Shown here in pieces: positions 18,869 to 29,232 of a stretch of 64,000 bases of DNA (position 1 is the first letter of the stretch; each line of letters opens with the position of its first letter). The notes beneath the pieces are model-generated. The model saw nothing but the letters and a program-made list of their open reading frames with translations. It searched no databases and was not told the DNA's origin. Both the position numbers and the translations under genes were made by a program. The stretch comes from Ramlibacter henchirensis (GTDB taxonomy: Bacteria > Pseudomonadota > Gammaproteobacteria > Burkholderiales > Burkholderiaceae_C). Location of the stretch: assembly GCF_004682015.1 (NCBI RefSeq), contig NZ_SMLM01000004.1, forward strand, positions 186,001 through 250,000, given 5' to 3'.

Positions 18869-20407
18869 CTAACCTTGTGCAGCCACCCGTTCAGCTTTAC
18901 TTTGTAACTTATTGAGAGCGCTCAGGTAAGCCTTGGCCGACGCGACCACGATGTCGGGATCCGCCCCCACGCCGTTGACCACTCTCCCCGAGTTCTGCAA
19001 CCGGACGGTGACTTCGCCCTGGCTCTCCGTCGAACCGCTGATGGCGTTGACGGAATACAACACCATTTCCGCGCCGCTCCTCACAAGGCTCTCGATCGCC
19101 TTGAGCGACGCGTCGACCGGGCCGTTGCCGTCGGATTCGCCGCGGACCTCCTTGCCCGCGGCGGTGAACACGACCACGGCGTGCGGCCGCTCGCCGGTCT
19201 CGCTGCGCTGGCTGAGCGACACCAGCCGGAAGGTCTCCTGCTCATGCGTGACCGACTCGTCGCTGACCAGCGCCAGGATGTCCTCGTCGAAGATCTCGCT
19301 CTTGCGGTCGGCCAGTTCCTTGAACTTGGCGAACGCCGAGTTGACGTCGGCCTCGCTGTCGAGCTGGACACCGAGCTCCTGCAGCCGCTGCTTGAACGCG
19401 TTGCGGCCCGACAGCTTGCCCAGCACGATCTTGTTGGCGCTCCAGCCCACGTCCTCGGCCCGCATGATCTCGTAGGTGTCACGCGCCTTGAGCACGCCGT
19501 CCTGGTGGATGCCGCTGGCGTGGGCGAAGGCGTTGGCCCCCACCACGGCCTTGTTGGGCTGGACGACGAAGCCGGTGGTCTGGCTGACCATCCGGCTGGC
19601 CGGCACGATGTGCCGGGTGTCGATGTTGACGTCGAGACCGAAGTAGTCGCGACGCGTCTTCACGGCCATCACGATCTCTTCGAGGGAGCAGTTGCCGGCG
19701 CGCTCGCCCAGGCCGTTGATCGTGCACTCGACCTGGCGCGCGCCGCCGATCTTCACGCCGGCCAGCGAGTTGGCCACCGCCATGCCCAGGTCGTTGTGGC
19801 AATGCACCGACCAGACCGCCTTGTCGGAATTGGGCACCCGTTCGCGCAGCGTGCGGATGAACTCGCCGTAGAGCTCCGGAACCGCATAGCCGACCGTGTC
19901 CGGCACGTTGATGGTGGTGGCGCCCTCGGCGATCACCGTTTCCAGCACGCGGCAGAGGAAATCCACGTCGCTGCGGTAGCCGTCCTCGGGCGAGAACTCG
20001 ATGTCGCCGCACAGGTTGCGCGCGAACCGCACCGACAGGCGCGACTGTTCCAGCACCTGCTCGGGCGTCATCCGCAGCTTCTTTTCCATGTGCAGCGGCG
20101 AGGTGGCGATGAAGGTGTGGATGCGGGCGCGCGAGGCGCCCTTGAGCGCCTCGGCCGCGCGCGAGATGTCGCGGTCGTTGGCGCGGGACAGCGAGCACAC
20201 GGTCGAGTCCTTGATCGCGTGCGCGATCGCCTGCACCGCCTCGAAGTCGCCGTTGGAGCTGGCTGCGAAACCGGCCTCGATCACGTCGACCCTCAGCCGC
20301 TCGAGCTGCCGCGCGATGCGCAGCTTCTCGTCCTTGGTCATCGAGGCGCCGGGCGACTGCTCGCCGTCGCGCAGGGTGGTGTCGAAGATGATCAGCTGGT
20401 CGGCCAT
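18869..20407 (-). CDS. leuA2: 2-isopropylmalate synthase, short bacterial type (second copy)
   Basis: 512 residues; ATG with GAGGAG 9 bases upstream. It condenses 2-ketoisovalerate and acetyl-CoA, the first step of leucine synthesis, unless this paralogue has a shifted substrate. The HMGL-like catalytic barrel has [14 protein letters not shown] (~10-23), [16 protein letters not shown] with metal-binding His, and [15 protein letters not shown]. The C-terminal ~120 residues form the LeuA regulatory domain ([28 protein letters not shown]). It starts 20 bases after the other leuA gene's stop, so both are in one operon behind the leu attenuator. Citramalate synthase activity is an alternative. Confidence 0.9.
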   Translation of the reverse strand: MADQLIIFDTTLRDGEQSPGASMTKDEKLRIARQLERLRVDVIEAGFAASSNGDFEAVQAIAHAIKDSTVCSLSRANDRDISRAAEALKGASRARIHTFIATSPLHMEKKLRMTPEQVLEQSRLSVRFARNLCGDIEFSPEDGYRSDVDFLCRVLETVIAEGATTINVPDTVGYAVPELYGEFIRTLRERVPNSDKAVWSVHCHNDLGMAVANSLAGVKIGGARQVECTINGLGERAGNCSLEEIVMAVKTRRDYFGLDVNIDTRHIVPASRMVSQTTGFVVQPNKAVVGANAFAHASGIHQDGVLKARDTYEIMRAEDVGWSANKIVLGKLSGRNAFKQRLQELGVQLDSEADVNSAFAKFKELADRKSEIFDEDILALVSDESVTHEQETFRLVSLSQRSETGERPHAVVVFTAAGKEVRGESDGNGPVDASLKAIESLVRSGAEMVLYSVNAISGSTESQGEVTVRLQNSGRVVNGVGADPDIVVASAKAYLSALNKLQSKAERVAAQG

Positions 20408-20427
20408 GGCGGGGCTCCTCTGCAGGG

Positions 20428-22131
20428 TCACTTGGCAGCGGCGACCGCCTGCGGCTCGTTCAGCGCGTTGCCTTGCGCGCGCTGAACGCCGGAGAGGATG
20501 GCCTTGAGCGACGCGGACACGATGTTCGCATCCATCCCCACGCCGAACAACGTTCGCGTCCCCACGCGCAGCTCCAGGTAGGCGACGGCCTGCGCGTTGG
20601 CGCCCGAGCCGATCGCGTGCTCGTGGTAGTCCAGCACGCGGACCTCCACGCCCGCGACCGCCGACAGGCCTTCCACGAAGGCGTCGATCGGCCCGTTGCC
20701 CGTGCCTCGCACCGACACCGGCCGGCCGCCGACCACCACGTCGGCAGAGAGACGCACCGTGGTGCCGGCCGCGCCCGCTTCTTCCACCAGCTGGTGCGTC
20801 GGCGCGGAGATGCCGCCGACGCCGTACTCGCGCGAGAACAGCTCGTACAGCTCGCGTGCGGTGAGCTCCTTGCCGCTGGCGTCCATCACGCCCTGCACTA
20901 CCTGGCTGAACTCGATCTGCAGCCGCCGCGGCAGCTCGAGCCCGTACTCGCTCTCCAGCAGATAGGAGATGCCGCCCTTGCCGGACTGGCTGTTGACGCG
21001 GATCACGGCCTCGTAGCTGCGGCCCAGGTCCTTCGGGTCGACCGGCAGGTAGGGCATGTCCCAGAGGTCGCCTTCCTTGCGGGCAGCGAACGCTTTCTTG
21101 ATCGCGTCCTGGTGCGATCCGGAGAACGAGGTGTAGACCAGCTCGCCCACGTAGGGATGGCGCGGATGCACCGGCAGCTGATTGCAGTGCTCCACCGTGC
21201 CGCGGATCTCGTCGATGTCCGAGAAGTCCAGGCCGGGGTGCACGCCTTGCGAGTAGAGATTGAGGGCGACGTTCACGAGGTCGAGGTTGCCGGTGCGTTC
21301 GCCGTTGCCGAAAAGGCAGCCTTCTAGCCGGTCCGCCCCGGCCATTACCGCGAACTCGCCGGCGGCCGTGCCCGTGCCGCGGTCGTTGTGCGGATGCACG
21401 GACAGCACGATGGAATCGCGCCGCGCCAGGTGGCGGTGCATCCACTCGATCATGTCCGCGAAGATGTTCGGCGTTGAATGCTCCACCGTCGACGGCAGGT
21501 TGACGATGCACTTGCGCTGCGGCGTCGGCTGCCACACGCCGGTGACTGCATCGACGACGCGCTTGGCGAACGGGAGCTCGGTGCCGGAGAACATCTCGGG
21601 CGAGTACTGGAACACCCACTCCGTCCCGGGCTGCTGGGTGGCGAGTTCCTGGAACAGGCGCGCCTGGCTGGTCGCCAGCTCGACGATGCCATCCTCATCG
21701 AGGCCCAGCACCACTTTGCGCATCACGGGCGCGGTGGCGTTGTACAGGTGCACGATGACGCGGCGCGCGCCGCGCATCGACTCGAAGGTGCGGCGGATCA
21801 GCGGCTCGCGCGCCTGGGTGAGGACCTGGATCGTCACGTCGTCGGGGATGAGCTCCTCGTCGATCAGCTTGCGCACGAAGCCGAACTCCACCTGCGAGGC
21901 GGAGGGAAAGCCGACCTCGATCTCCTTGAAGCCGATCTTCACCAGTGCCTGGAACATGCGCAGCTTGCGCGGGATGTCCATCGGCTCGATCAGCGCCTGG
22001 TTGCCGTCGCGCAGGTCGACGCTGCACCACGCCGGCGGGCGGGTCAGCACTGTGTCGGGCCAGGTCCGGTCCTTCAGGCCGACCGGGGCGAACGATCGGT
22101 ACTTGGCGGCGGGGTTCTTGAGCATGGACAT
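20428..22131 (-). CDS. leuA: 2-isopropylmalate synthase, long type
   Basis: 567 residues from ATG 22131 ([14 protein letters not shown]); ATG 22125 is equally possible. Longer in-frame starts would run into the attenuator hairpin and are rejected. Motifs of the long, actinobacterial/yeast-like [51 protein letters not shown] with metal ligands, [25 protein letters not shown]. The C-terminal LeuA dimer domain binds leucine for feedback inhibition. A Leu-rich leader peptide and terminator lie directly upstream. This and the downstream leuA2 belong to different IPMS classes, so they are not a recent duplication. Confidence 0.94.
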   Translation of the reverse strand: MSMLKNPAAKYRSFAPVGLKDRTWPDTVLTRPPAWCSVDLRDGNQALIEPMDIPRKLRMFQALVKIGFKEIEVGFPSASQVEFGFVRKLIDEELIPDDVTIQVLTQAREPLIRRTFESMRGARRVIVHLYNATAPVMRKVVLGLDEDGIVELATSQARLFQELATQQPGTEWVFQYSPEMFSGTELPFAKRVVDAVTGVWQPTPQRKCIVNLPSTVEHSTPNIFADMIEWMHRHLARRDSIVLSVHPHNDRGTGTAAGEFAVMAGADRLEGCLFGNGERTGNLDLVNVALNLYSQGVHPGLDFSDIDEIRGTVEHCNQLPVHPRHPYVGELVYTSFSGSHQDAIKKAFAARKEGDLWDMPYLPVDPKDLGRSYEAVIRVNSQSGKGGISYLLESEYGLELPRRLQIEFSQVVQGVMDASGKELTARELYELFSREYGVGGISAPTHQLVEEAGAAGTTVRLSADVVVGGRPVSVRGTGNGPIDAFVEGLSAVAGVEVRVLDYHEHAIGSGANAQAVAYLELRVGTRTLFGVGMDANIVSASLKAILSGVQRAQGNALNEPQAVAAAK

Positions 22132-22169
22132 GTGATCTTTCGCTTCGAGGAAGGTGAACCGGCAGCCCC

Positions 22170-22206
22170 AAAACAAAACGGCCCGCTGCTGGTGCAAACG
22201 GGCCGT
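22170..22206 (-). terminator. leu operon attenuator (intrinsic terminator before leuA)
   Basis: On the minus strand: ACGGCCCG, 13-base loop, CGGGCCGT, then TTTTGTTTT. It sits between the leader peptide stop and leuA, exactly where a transcription attenuator belongs. Efficient leader translation (leucine-replete) should let it form. The antiterminator pairing was not resolved by eye. Confidence 0.85.
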
Positions 22207-22229
22207 AGAGGTCTGGTGAAACGCGCGCG

Positions 22230-22283
22230 CTACCGTCTCCGCCCGTGGGTGGATAGCAGTAGAGCCAGCGAAATCAGGTTCAT
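22230..22283 (-). CDS. leuL: leu leader peptide, 17 residues
   Basis: ATG to TAG encodes [17 protein letters not shown]: five Leu in the first ten residues, two of them by CTA, a codon that is very rare in this GC-rich genome. It lies 24 bases before the attenuator hairpin and ~100 bases before leuA. Ribosome stalling at the Leu codons under leucine-tRNA shortage would favour readthrough. A weak promoter (TGCACA, 18 bases, TATGCT) lies just upstream, past the pssA stop. There is no strong ribosome-binding site. Confidence 0.85.
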   Translation of the reverse strand: MNLISLALLLSTHGRRR

Positions 22284-22315
22284 GGCGGGCGAATTTAGCA
22301 TAAAAGCAGAGCAGC

Positions 22316-23134
22316 CTATTTGTGCAGGCCGCTTTCCTCGGGCTCGTCGGTGGAGGTGCTGATCACGCTGGCGCGCTCTCCGCGCGCCTTGCGCCAGCCA
22401 TACAGCACGTAGCCCGACACGCCGTACACGCAGAAGAGCACGAACAGCACCACCGGCGGATCGATGTTGATCACGGCGATGCCGAGCGCGATCAGCACGA
22501 TCACCGCGAACGGCACGCTCTTCTTCATCGACACGTCCTTGAAGCTGTAGAACGGAACGTTCGTCACCATGGTGAGCCCCGCATACAGGGCGAAAGTGAA
22601 CATCACCCAGCTGACTTCGTAACCCTTGATGCCGTAGTCGTTCATCAGCCAGATGAAGCCGGTGACCAGCGCCGCGGCGGCCGGCGAGGGCAGGCCCTGG
22701 AAGTAGCGCTTGTCGACGACCGCGGTGTTGACGTTGAAGCGCGCCAGGCGCAGCGCCGCACAGGCGCAATACACGAACGCCGCGATCCAGCCCCAGCGGC
22801 CCAAACCCTTGAGCGCCCATTCGTAGGCGATGAGCGCCGGGGCCGCGCCGAACGACACCATGTCCGACAGCGAGTCCATCTGCTCGCCGAAGGCGCTCTG
22901 CGTGTTGGTCATGCGGGCGACGCGACCATCCAGGCTGTCGAGCACCATCGCGACGAACACGCCCGCGGCCGCCATGTCGAAGCGCTGGTTCATCGCCATC
23001 ACCACCGCGTAGAAGCCGCCGAACAGCGCCGCCAGGGTGAACAGGTTGGGCAGGATGTAGATGCCCTTGCGGCGCCGGCGCACGACCACGCCTTCCTGCG
23101 GAGTGGTGTCGGTGTGGACGGGGCCTTGGTACAT
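22316..23134 (-). CDS. pssA: CDP-diacylglycerol-serine O-phosphatidyltransferase
   Basis: 272 residues from ATG 23134 ([15 protein letters not shown]); an upstream in-frame start would overlap the REP-like repeat. It makes phosphatidylserine, precursor of phosphatidylethanolamine, at the inner membrane. The CDP-alcohol phosphatidyltransferase signature DG-x2-AR-x8-G-x3-D-x3-D is intact (DSLDGRVAR ... [10 protein letters not shown]). An Arg-rich segment (VVVRRRRKG) precedes about seven hydrophobic segments. In this lineage pssA sits inside the branched-chain amino acid cluster, between ilvC and leuA, as here. Confidence 0.94.
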   Translation of the reverse strand: MYQGPVHTDTTPQEGVVVRRRRKGIYILPNLFTLAALFGGFYAVVMAMNQRFDMAAAGVFVAMVLDSLDGRVARMTNTQSAFGEQMDSLSDMVSFGAAPALIAYEWALKGLGRWGWIAAFVYCACAALRLARFNVNTAVVDKRYFQGLPSPAAAALVTGFIWLMNDYGIKGYEVSWVMFTFALYAGLTMVTNVPFYSFKDVSMKKSVPFAVIVLIALGIAVINIDPPVVLFVLFCVYGVSGYVLYGWRKARGERASVISTSTDEPEESGLHK

Positions 23135-23161
23135 GGGAGCAAGTGTAAATGGGCGCTCCAC

Positions 23162-23259
23162 CGTCATTCCTGCGAAGGCGGGAATCCAGAGCTTCCGTGT
23201 TCAAGAGAAAAAGCCCGCTTGCGCGGGCTCCTCTGGATCCCCGCCTTCGCGGGGATGAC
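23162..23259. repeat. REP-like inverted repeat pair between pssA and ilvC
   Basis: A left arm (23162-23190, GTCATTCCTGCGAAGGCGGG...) and right arm (23232-23259, ...CCCCGCCTTCGCGGGGATGAC) are near-perfect inverted copies of the extragenic palindrome GTCATTCCCGCGAAGGCGGG common in betaproteobacterial intergenic regions. About 40 bases separate the arms and hold a terminator hairpin. Confidence 0.75.
23206..23229 (-). terminator. Intrinsic terminator downstream of ilvC
   Basis: On the minus strand: AGCCCGC, loop GCAA, GCGGGCT, then TTTTCTC. It is nested within the REP-like repeat and lies 61 bases after the ilvC stop, so ilvB-ilvH-ilvC can be separated from pssA-leuA. Confidence 0.75.
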
Positions 23260-23289
23260 CTCGCGCGCGGCCTGCGCCGCAGAGCGAGG

Positions 23290-24336
<1,047 letters not shown>

Positions 24337-24339
24337 TTA

Positions 24340-24831
24340 TCAGACGCGCAGCACGCGCTCGCCGCGGCCGATGCCGCTGGCGCCGGTGCGCACGGTCTCC
24401 AGGATGGCGGTGCGGTCGATCGCCTCCAGGAACGCGTCGTTCTTGGACTGGTCGCCGGTCAGCTCGATGGTGTAGCTCTTCTCGGTGACGTCGATGATGC
24501 GGCCGCGGAAGATGTCGGCCATGCGCTTCATCTCCTCGCGCTCCTTGCCGACGGCGCGCACCTTCACCATCATGAGTTCGCGCTCGGTGTAGGCGCCTTC
24601 GGTGAGGTCGACCACCTTCACCACCTCGATCAGGCGGTTCAGGTGCTTGGTGATCTGCTCGATGACGTCGTCGGAGCCGGTGGTCTGGATCGTCATGCGC
24701 GACAGCGACGGGTCTTCCGTCGGCGCCACGGTGAGCGATTCGATGTTGTAGCCGCGGGCCGAGAACAGGCCCACCACGCGGGAGAGAGCGCCGGGCTCGT
24801 TCTCCAGCAGCACTGCGATGATGTGTTTCAT
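24340..24831 (-). CDS. ilvH: Acetolactate synthase small (regulatory) subunit
   Basis: 163 residues. It binds valine for feedback control and activates IlvB. An N-terminal ACT domain is clear: MKHIIAVLLENEPGALSRVVGLFSARGYNI..., with the conserved ENEPGALSR loop and TDDPSLSRMTI-like TEDPSLSRMTIQ. A C-terminal domain includes GRIIDVTEKSYTIELTG and LETVRTGASGIGRGERVL. It follows ilvB after ~90 bases and precedes ilvC, an ilvBHC operon. Confidence 0.96.
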   Translation of the reverse strand: MKHIIAVLLENEPGALSRVVGLFSARGYNIESLTVAPTEDPSLSRMTIQTTGSDDVIEQITKHLNRLIEVVKVVDLTEGAYTERELMMVKVRAVGKEREEMKRMADIFRGRIIDVTEKSYTIELTGDQSKNDAFLEAIDRTAILETVRTGASGIGRGERVLRV

Positions 24832-24921
24832 GTGTCCTCCGGTTCCCCTTCTCGCCGCCCTCCCCCACCGCCGGTAAGCGGCGGGCTCGGCGGGCGATAG
24901 GTTCGCCGCGTTACGGGTGGG

Positions 24922-26709
24922 TCAGAGTTCCTCGGAGCCGAGCAGCATCTCGGTGATGCCCTTGCCGGCCTGCACCATCGGCCAGACGTTCTCCGTCGGG
25001 TCGGTGCGGAAGTCCATGAAGACCGTGCGGTCCTTGAGCTTGCGCGCTTCGCGCAGCGCCGGCTCCACGTCCTGCGGCCGCTCGATCAGCATGCCGACGT
25101 GGCCGTACGCCTCGGCCAGCTTCACGAAGTCGGGCAGCGCGTCCATGTAGCTGTGGCTGTAGCGGCCCTCGTAATCGAGTTCCTGCCACTGGCGCACCAT
25201 GCCCAGGTAACGGTTGTTCAGCGAGACGATCTTGATCGGCGTCTTGTACTGGAAGCAGGTCGACAGCTCCTGGATGCACATCTGCACCGAGCCTTCTCCG
25301 GTGATGCAGTACACCTCGCTGTCGGGCTTGGCCAGCTTGATGCCCATGGCGTACGGGATCCCCACGCCCATGGTGCCCAGCCCGCCGGAGTTGATCCAGC
25401 GGCGCGGCTCCTGGAACTTGTAGAACTGCGCGGCCCACATCTGGTGCTGGCCGACGTCGGAGGTGATGTACGTATCGACGTCCTTCGTCATGTTCCACAG
25501 CGTCTCGATGACGTGCTGGGGCTTGATCACCTCGCGGTTCTTGCGGTCGTAGCGCAGGCAGTCGCGCTTGCGCCAGCCCTCGATGGCGTCCCACCAGCCG
25601 GACAGCGCCTGCGCATCGGGCTTCGCGCCCGACTCGCGGATGCTGGAGATGAGGTCGGCCAGCACCTCCTTGACGTCGCCCACGATCGGCACGTCCACCT
25701 TCACCCGCTTGGAGATGCTGGAGGGATCGATGTCGATGTGGATGATCTTGCGTTCGGCCGACCCGAAGTGCTTGGGGTTGCCGATCACGCGGTCGTCGAA
25801 GCGCGCGCCCACGGCCAGCAGCACGTCGCAGTTCTGCATCGCGTTGTTGGCCTCGATCGTGCCGTGCATGCCCAGCATGCCGAGGAACTTGGGGTCGGTG
25901 CCGGAGATGGCCCCCAGGCCCATCAGCGTGTTGGTGCAGGGGTAGCCGAGCATGTCGGCCAGCGCGCGCAGTTCCTGCGTGGCGTTGCCCAGGACCACGC
26001 CGCCGCCGGTGTAGATGTAGGGCCGGCTGGCCGACATCAGCAGCTGCACCGCCTTGCGGATCTGGCCGGAGTGGCCCTTGCGCACCGGGTTGTAGGAGCG
26101 CATCTCCACCTTCTCGGGATAGCCCTCCCAGGCCGCCTTGTTGAAGGAAACGTCCTTGGGGATGTCCACCACCACCGGGCCGGGACGGCCGCTGCGGGCA
26201 ATGTGGAAGGCCTTCTTCATCACCTCGGCCACGTTGCGCGCGTCCTTCACCAGGAAGTTGTGCTTGACGATCGGGCGCGTGATGCCGACGGTGTCGCACT
26301 CCTGGAAGGCGTCCAGGCCGATGGCGGCCGTGGGCACCTGCCCGGTCACGATCACCATCGGGATGGAATCCATGTAGGCGGTGGCGATGCCCGTGACCGC
26401 GTTGGTGACGCCGGGGCCCGACGTCACGAGCGCCACGCCGACTTCGCCGGTGGCGCGCGCATAGCCGTCGGCCGCATGCACGGCCGCCTGCTCGTGGCGC
26501 ACCAGCACGTGCTGGATCGTGTCCTGCTTGTAGAACGCGTCGTAGATGTGCAGGACGGCGCCGCCGGGATAGCCCCAGACGTACTTCACGCCTTCGGCCT
26601 GCAGTGCCTTGACGAGGATCTCGGCGCCGCGCAGTTCGGGGGGACGGGGGTTCTGGAGGCCGGCGGTGGCCGCGGCCGCGGAGCTGAGCTCCGCCTTCGA
26701 CATTTCCAT
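24922..26709 (-). CDS. ilvB: Acetolactate synthase large (catalytic) subunit
   Basis: 595 residues from ATG 26709 with GAAAGG 7 bases upstream; a longer in-frame N-terminus is untypical. A thiamine diphosphate enzyme making acetolactate and acetohydroxybutyrate. N-terminal ThDP domain has GYPGGAVLHIYDAF and the catalytic Glu in VRHEQAAVHAADGYARATG; the central FAD-binding domain follows (~215-375); the C-terminal ThDP motif is TGEGSVQMCIQELST...LNN, with GEG in place of the usual GDG. First gene of ilvBHC, divergent from a sigma factor gene 264 bases away. Confidence 0.96.
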   Translation of the reverse strand: MEMSKAELSSAAAATAGLQNPRPPELRGAEILVKALQAEGVKYVWGYPGGAVLHIYDAFYKQDTIQHVLVRHEQAAVHAADGYARATGEVGVALVTSGPGVTNAVTGIATAYMDSIPMVIVTGQVPTAAIGLDAFQECDTVGITRPIVKHNFLVKDARNVAEVMKKAFHIARSGRPGPVVVDIPKDVSFNKAAWEGYPEKVEMRSYNPVRKGHSGQIRKAVQLLMSASRPYIYTGGGVVLGNATQELRALADMLGYPCTNTLMGLGAISGTDPKFLGMLGMHGTIEANNAMQNCDVLLAVGARFDDRVIGNPKHFGSAERKIIHIDIDPSSISKRVKVDVPIVGDVKEVLADLISSIRESGAKPDAQALSGWWDAIEGWRKRDCLRYDRKNREVIKPQHVIETLWNMTKDVDTYITSDVGQHQMWAAQFYKFQEPRRWINSGGLGTMGVGIPYAMGIKLAKPDSEVYCITGEGSVQMCIQELSTCFQYKTPIKIVSLNNRYLGMVRQWQELDYEGRYSHSYMDALPDFVKLAEAYGHVGMLIERPQDVEPALREARKLKDRTVFMDFRTDPTENVWPMVQAGKGITEMLLGSEEL

Positions 26710-26973
26710 GATCAACCTTTCGGGCTTCGGGAACGAAAAACCTTGGGGTGCCCCTTCACGAGCCCTTGTGAGGCCGGGTCGGGACTTAGAACCCACAGAC
26801 CATGGACGGGCCGATTGCGCCGCCGGATCCGGGCTCGTTTGCCTTTGACTTGCAGCGCGCATTATGGCACCTCAACGAGGGGGAGCCGAACAACGGCGAC
26901 CCGATGCCATAATCGCGCCCGCCCAGGCACCCCCTCCTTTCGCACCCGCAGCGACCCGAAGGCCCCGTCCCAC

Positions 26974-27540
26974 TTGGCCACCGAACGAGAACTCTCCGAC
27001 TTTCTCAAGAGCGTCGAAAAGCGGGCCTTCAAGCGCTCCGTCTACCACGTCCGCGACGAGGAAGCTGCGCTGGACATCGTCCAGGAAAGCATGATGAAGC
27101 TGGCGGAGCACTACGGCGACAAACCGCCGGCGGAGCTCCCGATGCTCTTCCAGCGCATCCTGTCCAACTGCACGCTGGACTTTTTCCGCCGGCAGAAGAC
27201 GCGCAACGCGCTGTTCTCCAACATGAGCGACTTCGAGTCGTCCACCGACGACGGAGAATTCGACCTGCTGGAAACTTACACGGCCTTGGAGAACTCACAG
27301 CAGGCGGAGAGTGCCGAGGACTCCACCCGGCGCGCGCAGGTGCTGCGCGAGATCGAGGTACAGATCCAGGGTCTTCCCGCCCGTCAACGTGAAGCATTCC
27401 TCATGCGTTACTGGGAGGATATGGACGTGGCCGAAACGGCGGCGGCCATGGGCTGTTCGGAAGGCAGTGTCAAGACGCACTGCTCCCGCGCGGTCCAGGC
27501 CCTCAGCAAAGCACTGAAGGCAAAGGGATTACAACCATGA
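26974..27540 (+). CDS. Sigma-70 family RNA polymerase sigma factor (ECF-like)
   Basis: 188 residues from TTG 26974 (residues 2-10 ATERELSDF); no ATG or GTG is available in frame before the conserved region, and GAAGG lies 11 bases upstream. Sigma-2 covers ~10-85 (DEEAALDIVQESMMKLAE, FQRILSNCTLDFFRRQK), an acidic linker follows, and sigma-4 covers ~130-182 (LPARQREAFLMRYWEDMDVAETAAAMGCSEGSVKTH). The next gene, a DUF3619 membrane protein, overlaps its stop (ATGA) and may act as its anti-sigma factor; that role is inferred from position and one membrane span. Confidence 0.92.
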   Translation: MATERELSDFLKSVEKRAFKRSVYHVRDEEAALDIVQESMMKLAEHYGDKPPAELPMLFQRILSNCTLDFFRRQKTRNALFSNMSDFESSTDDGEFDLLETYTALENSQQAESAEDSTRRAQVLREIEVQIQGLPARQREAFLMRYWEDMDVAETAAAMGCSEGSVKTHCSRAVQALSKALKAKGLQP

Positions 27541-27956
27541 ACAGCATCAGCCCCGCCGTGGCGCTCGCCCGCCAGGACCAGTTCGGCCGTCGCATCGCGG
27601 CTCGCCTGAACGCCGGCGCGGAAGAGCTTCCGCACGACATCACCGAACGCCTGCGCGCCGCGCGGGTGCAGGCGCTGGCCCGGCGCCAGTCGGTCCTGCA
27701 GGCCGCCCGCTCGGTATCCGTTTCCGGCGGCCAGGCCGCATTGGCCGGCGACGAGCATGTCAGCCTGTGGCACCGCATCGGCCTGGCCCTGCCGATCATC
27801 GTGCTGGCCGCCGGCCTGGTGACGATCCACGTCATCCAGAACGAGCGCCGCGCCAGCGAGGTTGCGGAGGTTGACGCCGCCATCCTCACCGACGACCTGC
27901 CTCCGGCCGCTTACGCCGATCCGGGCTTCGTCCAGTTCCTCAAGACCAGCCGTTGA
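27537..27956 (+). CDS. DUF3619-family membrane protein, candidate anti-sigma factor
   Basis: 139 residues, ATG overlapping the sigma gene stop by 4 bases. A cytoplasmic N-terminal part (~1-75: FGRRIAARLNAG, PHDITERLRAARVQAL) precedes one membrane span (~79-98, IGLALPIIVLAAGLVTIHVI) and a short acidic periplasmic tail (EVDAAILTDDLPPAAYADPGF). This arrangement and coupling fit a membrane anti-sigma factor, though the family is formally uncharacterised. Confidence 0.82.
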   Translation: MNSISPAVALARQDQFGRRIAARLNAGAEELPHDITERLRAARVQALARRQSVLQAARSVSVSGGQAALAGDEHVSLWHRIGLALPIIVLAAGLVTIHVIQNERRASEVAEVDAAILTDDLPPAAYADPGFVQFLKTSR

Positions 27957-27970
27957 CCGGGGAGCCTCGC

Positions 27971-28654
27971 ATGAACGGGCTCCGTTTCGGCGCGCGGTTC
28001 GCCGCCCCCCTCCCTCGCGCGTGCCGCGCCGCCCTGGCCACGGCCGCAGTCCTGCTGTGGTGTCCCATCCAGGCTGCCCCGCCTGCCCCCCAAACCGCGG
28101 GAGCCGCCGCCGCTTCCTCGGCTCCTGCCCGAGCCCAGGGCACGCGCGTCGCGCAAGCCCCCGGCGCAGGCCCGGCATGGAACGAGCTCAGTCCCCAGCA
28201 GCGGGTTGCGCTGCAGCCGCTCGCGGGCACGTGGGCCACGTTGACCGAGCCGCACAAGCGCAAGTGGATCGCCCTGTCGCGCAACTACGCGGGGATGTCG
28301 CCGCAGGAGCAGGCCAAGCTGCACAGCCGCATGAGCGAGTGGGCGGCGCTCAGTCCGCAGCAGCGCACCCAGGCCCGGCTGAACTTCGGCCAGACCCAGG
28401 GCGTGTCGCCGGACGACAAGAAGGCCAAGTGGGAGGCGTACCAGGCCCTCTCCGAAGAGGAAAAGCGCAAGCTCGCCGCCGGCGCCAACGCGCGCACGCC
28501 GCCCACGGCCGCAGCCGTCAAACCCGTCCCCGCCGAAAAGCTCACCAACGTGCCCCGGGCCGAGAGGCGATCCAGCAAGCCTCCGCGCATCGCGTCGGGC
28601 GCCGCTGACCCACCGCAGCCGATGCCGGCGCCCCCGGCGGGCACCGCCAACTAG
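27971..28654 (+). CDS. DUF3106 domain exported protein
   Basis: 227 residues from ATG 27971, with GGGGAG 6 bases upstream; a TTG at 27953 overlapping the previous stop is the alternative. A signal peptide (ALATAAVLLWCPIQAAPPA) and an Ala-rich linker lead to a repeated helical motif of the WNELSPQQRVALQPLAGTW / WAALSPQQRTQARLNF type, characteristic of DUF3106. The C-terminus is Pro/Lys-rich. Function unknown; third gene of the sigma-DUF3619-DUF3106 set, so probably a periplasmic part of the same stress or envelope response. Confidence 0.8.
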   Translation: MNGLRFGARFAAPLPRACRAALATAAVLLWCPIQAAPPAPQTAGAAAASSAPARAQGTRVAQAPGAGPAWNELSPQQRVALQPLAGTWATLTEPHKRKWIALSRNYAGMSPQEQAKLHSRMSEWAALSPQQRTQARLNFGQTQGVSPDDKKAKWEAYQALSEEEKRKLAAGANARTPPTAAAVKPVPAEKLTNVPRAERRSSKPPRIASGAADPPQPMPAPPAGTAN

Positions 28655-28664
28655 TCTCCGCCTC

Positions 28665-29219
28665 ATGACCCCACCGCCGAGAGCGCCCGGCGGCGCGGCC
28701 GCTGCCGTGCCGCCCTCGCGCGCATCGCTCATCGCACCGCCCCTGCCTCGCCGCATGGCCTGCTGGCTCTACGAAGGCGTCCTGATGTTCGGCGTCGTGG
28801 TGCCGGCCGGGCTGCTGTTCAGCGTTGCCACCCAGATGCGGCACGGGCTGGACAACCGGCAGGGACTGATCGCATTCCTGTTCGCCGTGCTGGCCGCCTA
28901 CTTCGTCTGGTTCTGGTCGAAGGGGCAGACGCTCGCGATGAAGACGTGGCGCATCCGCGTGGTCGACCGATACGGCCAGCGCGTGCGGCCCTTGCGCGCG
29001 CTCATGCGCTACGTGTTCAGCTACCTGTGGCTGCTGCCGCCGCTGGCCGCCTTCCAGACGCACCGCATCGCCGTCGGCCCGGTGTTCGTCGTGTTCATTG
29101 GCTGGGTCGCGATCTGGGCGCTCCTCTCGCGCTTCCACCCGGAGCGGCAGTTCTGGCACGACGCGCTGGCCGGCACGCGGCTGGTCGAAGCGCCGCCACC
29201 GTCGCCGCGCGCGTCGTAG
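28665..29219 (+). CDS. RDD-family membrane protein
   Basis: 184 residues with a Pro/Ala-rich N-terminus, then three hydrophobic segments (~36-58, 68-84, 125-155) and the RDD region with the charged motif KTWRIRVVDRYGQRVRPLRAL. Here the first family position reads PRRMACWLYEG rather than R-x2-D. RDD proteins have been linked to ion or small-molecule transport, but nothing in the sequence tells the substrate. It lies 10 bases after the DUF3106 gene. Confidence 0.82.
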   Translation: MTPPPRAPGGAAAAVPPSRASLIAPPLPRRMACWLYEGVLMFGVVVPAGLLFSVATQMRHGLDNRQGLIAFLFAVLAAYFVWFWSKGQTLAMKTWRIRVVDRYGQRVRPLRALMRYVFSYLWLLPPLAAFQTHRIAVGPVFVVFIGWVAIWALLSRFHPERQFWHDALAGTRLVEAPPPSPRAS

Positions 29220-29232
29220 ACAATCCGCGCCC

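Noticed and set aside
26710..26862. N-terminal extension of ilvB, or an ilv leader peptide
   Set aside because: The extension lacks family similarity. No Leu/Val/Ile-rich short frame or convincing terminator-antiterminator was found, only a five-codon frame and weak hairpins.
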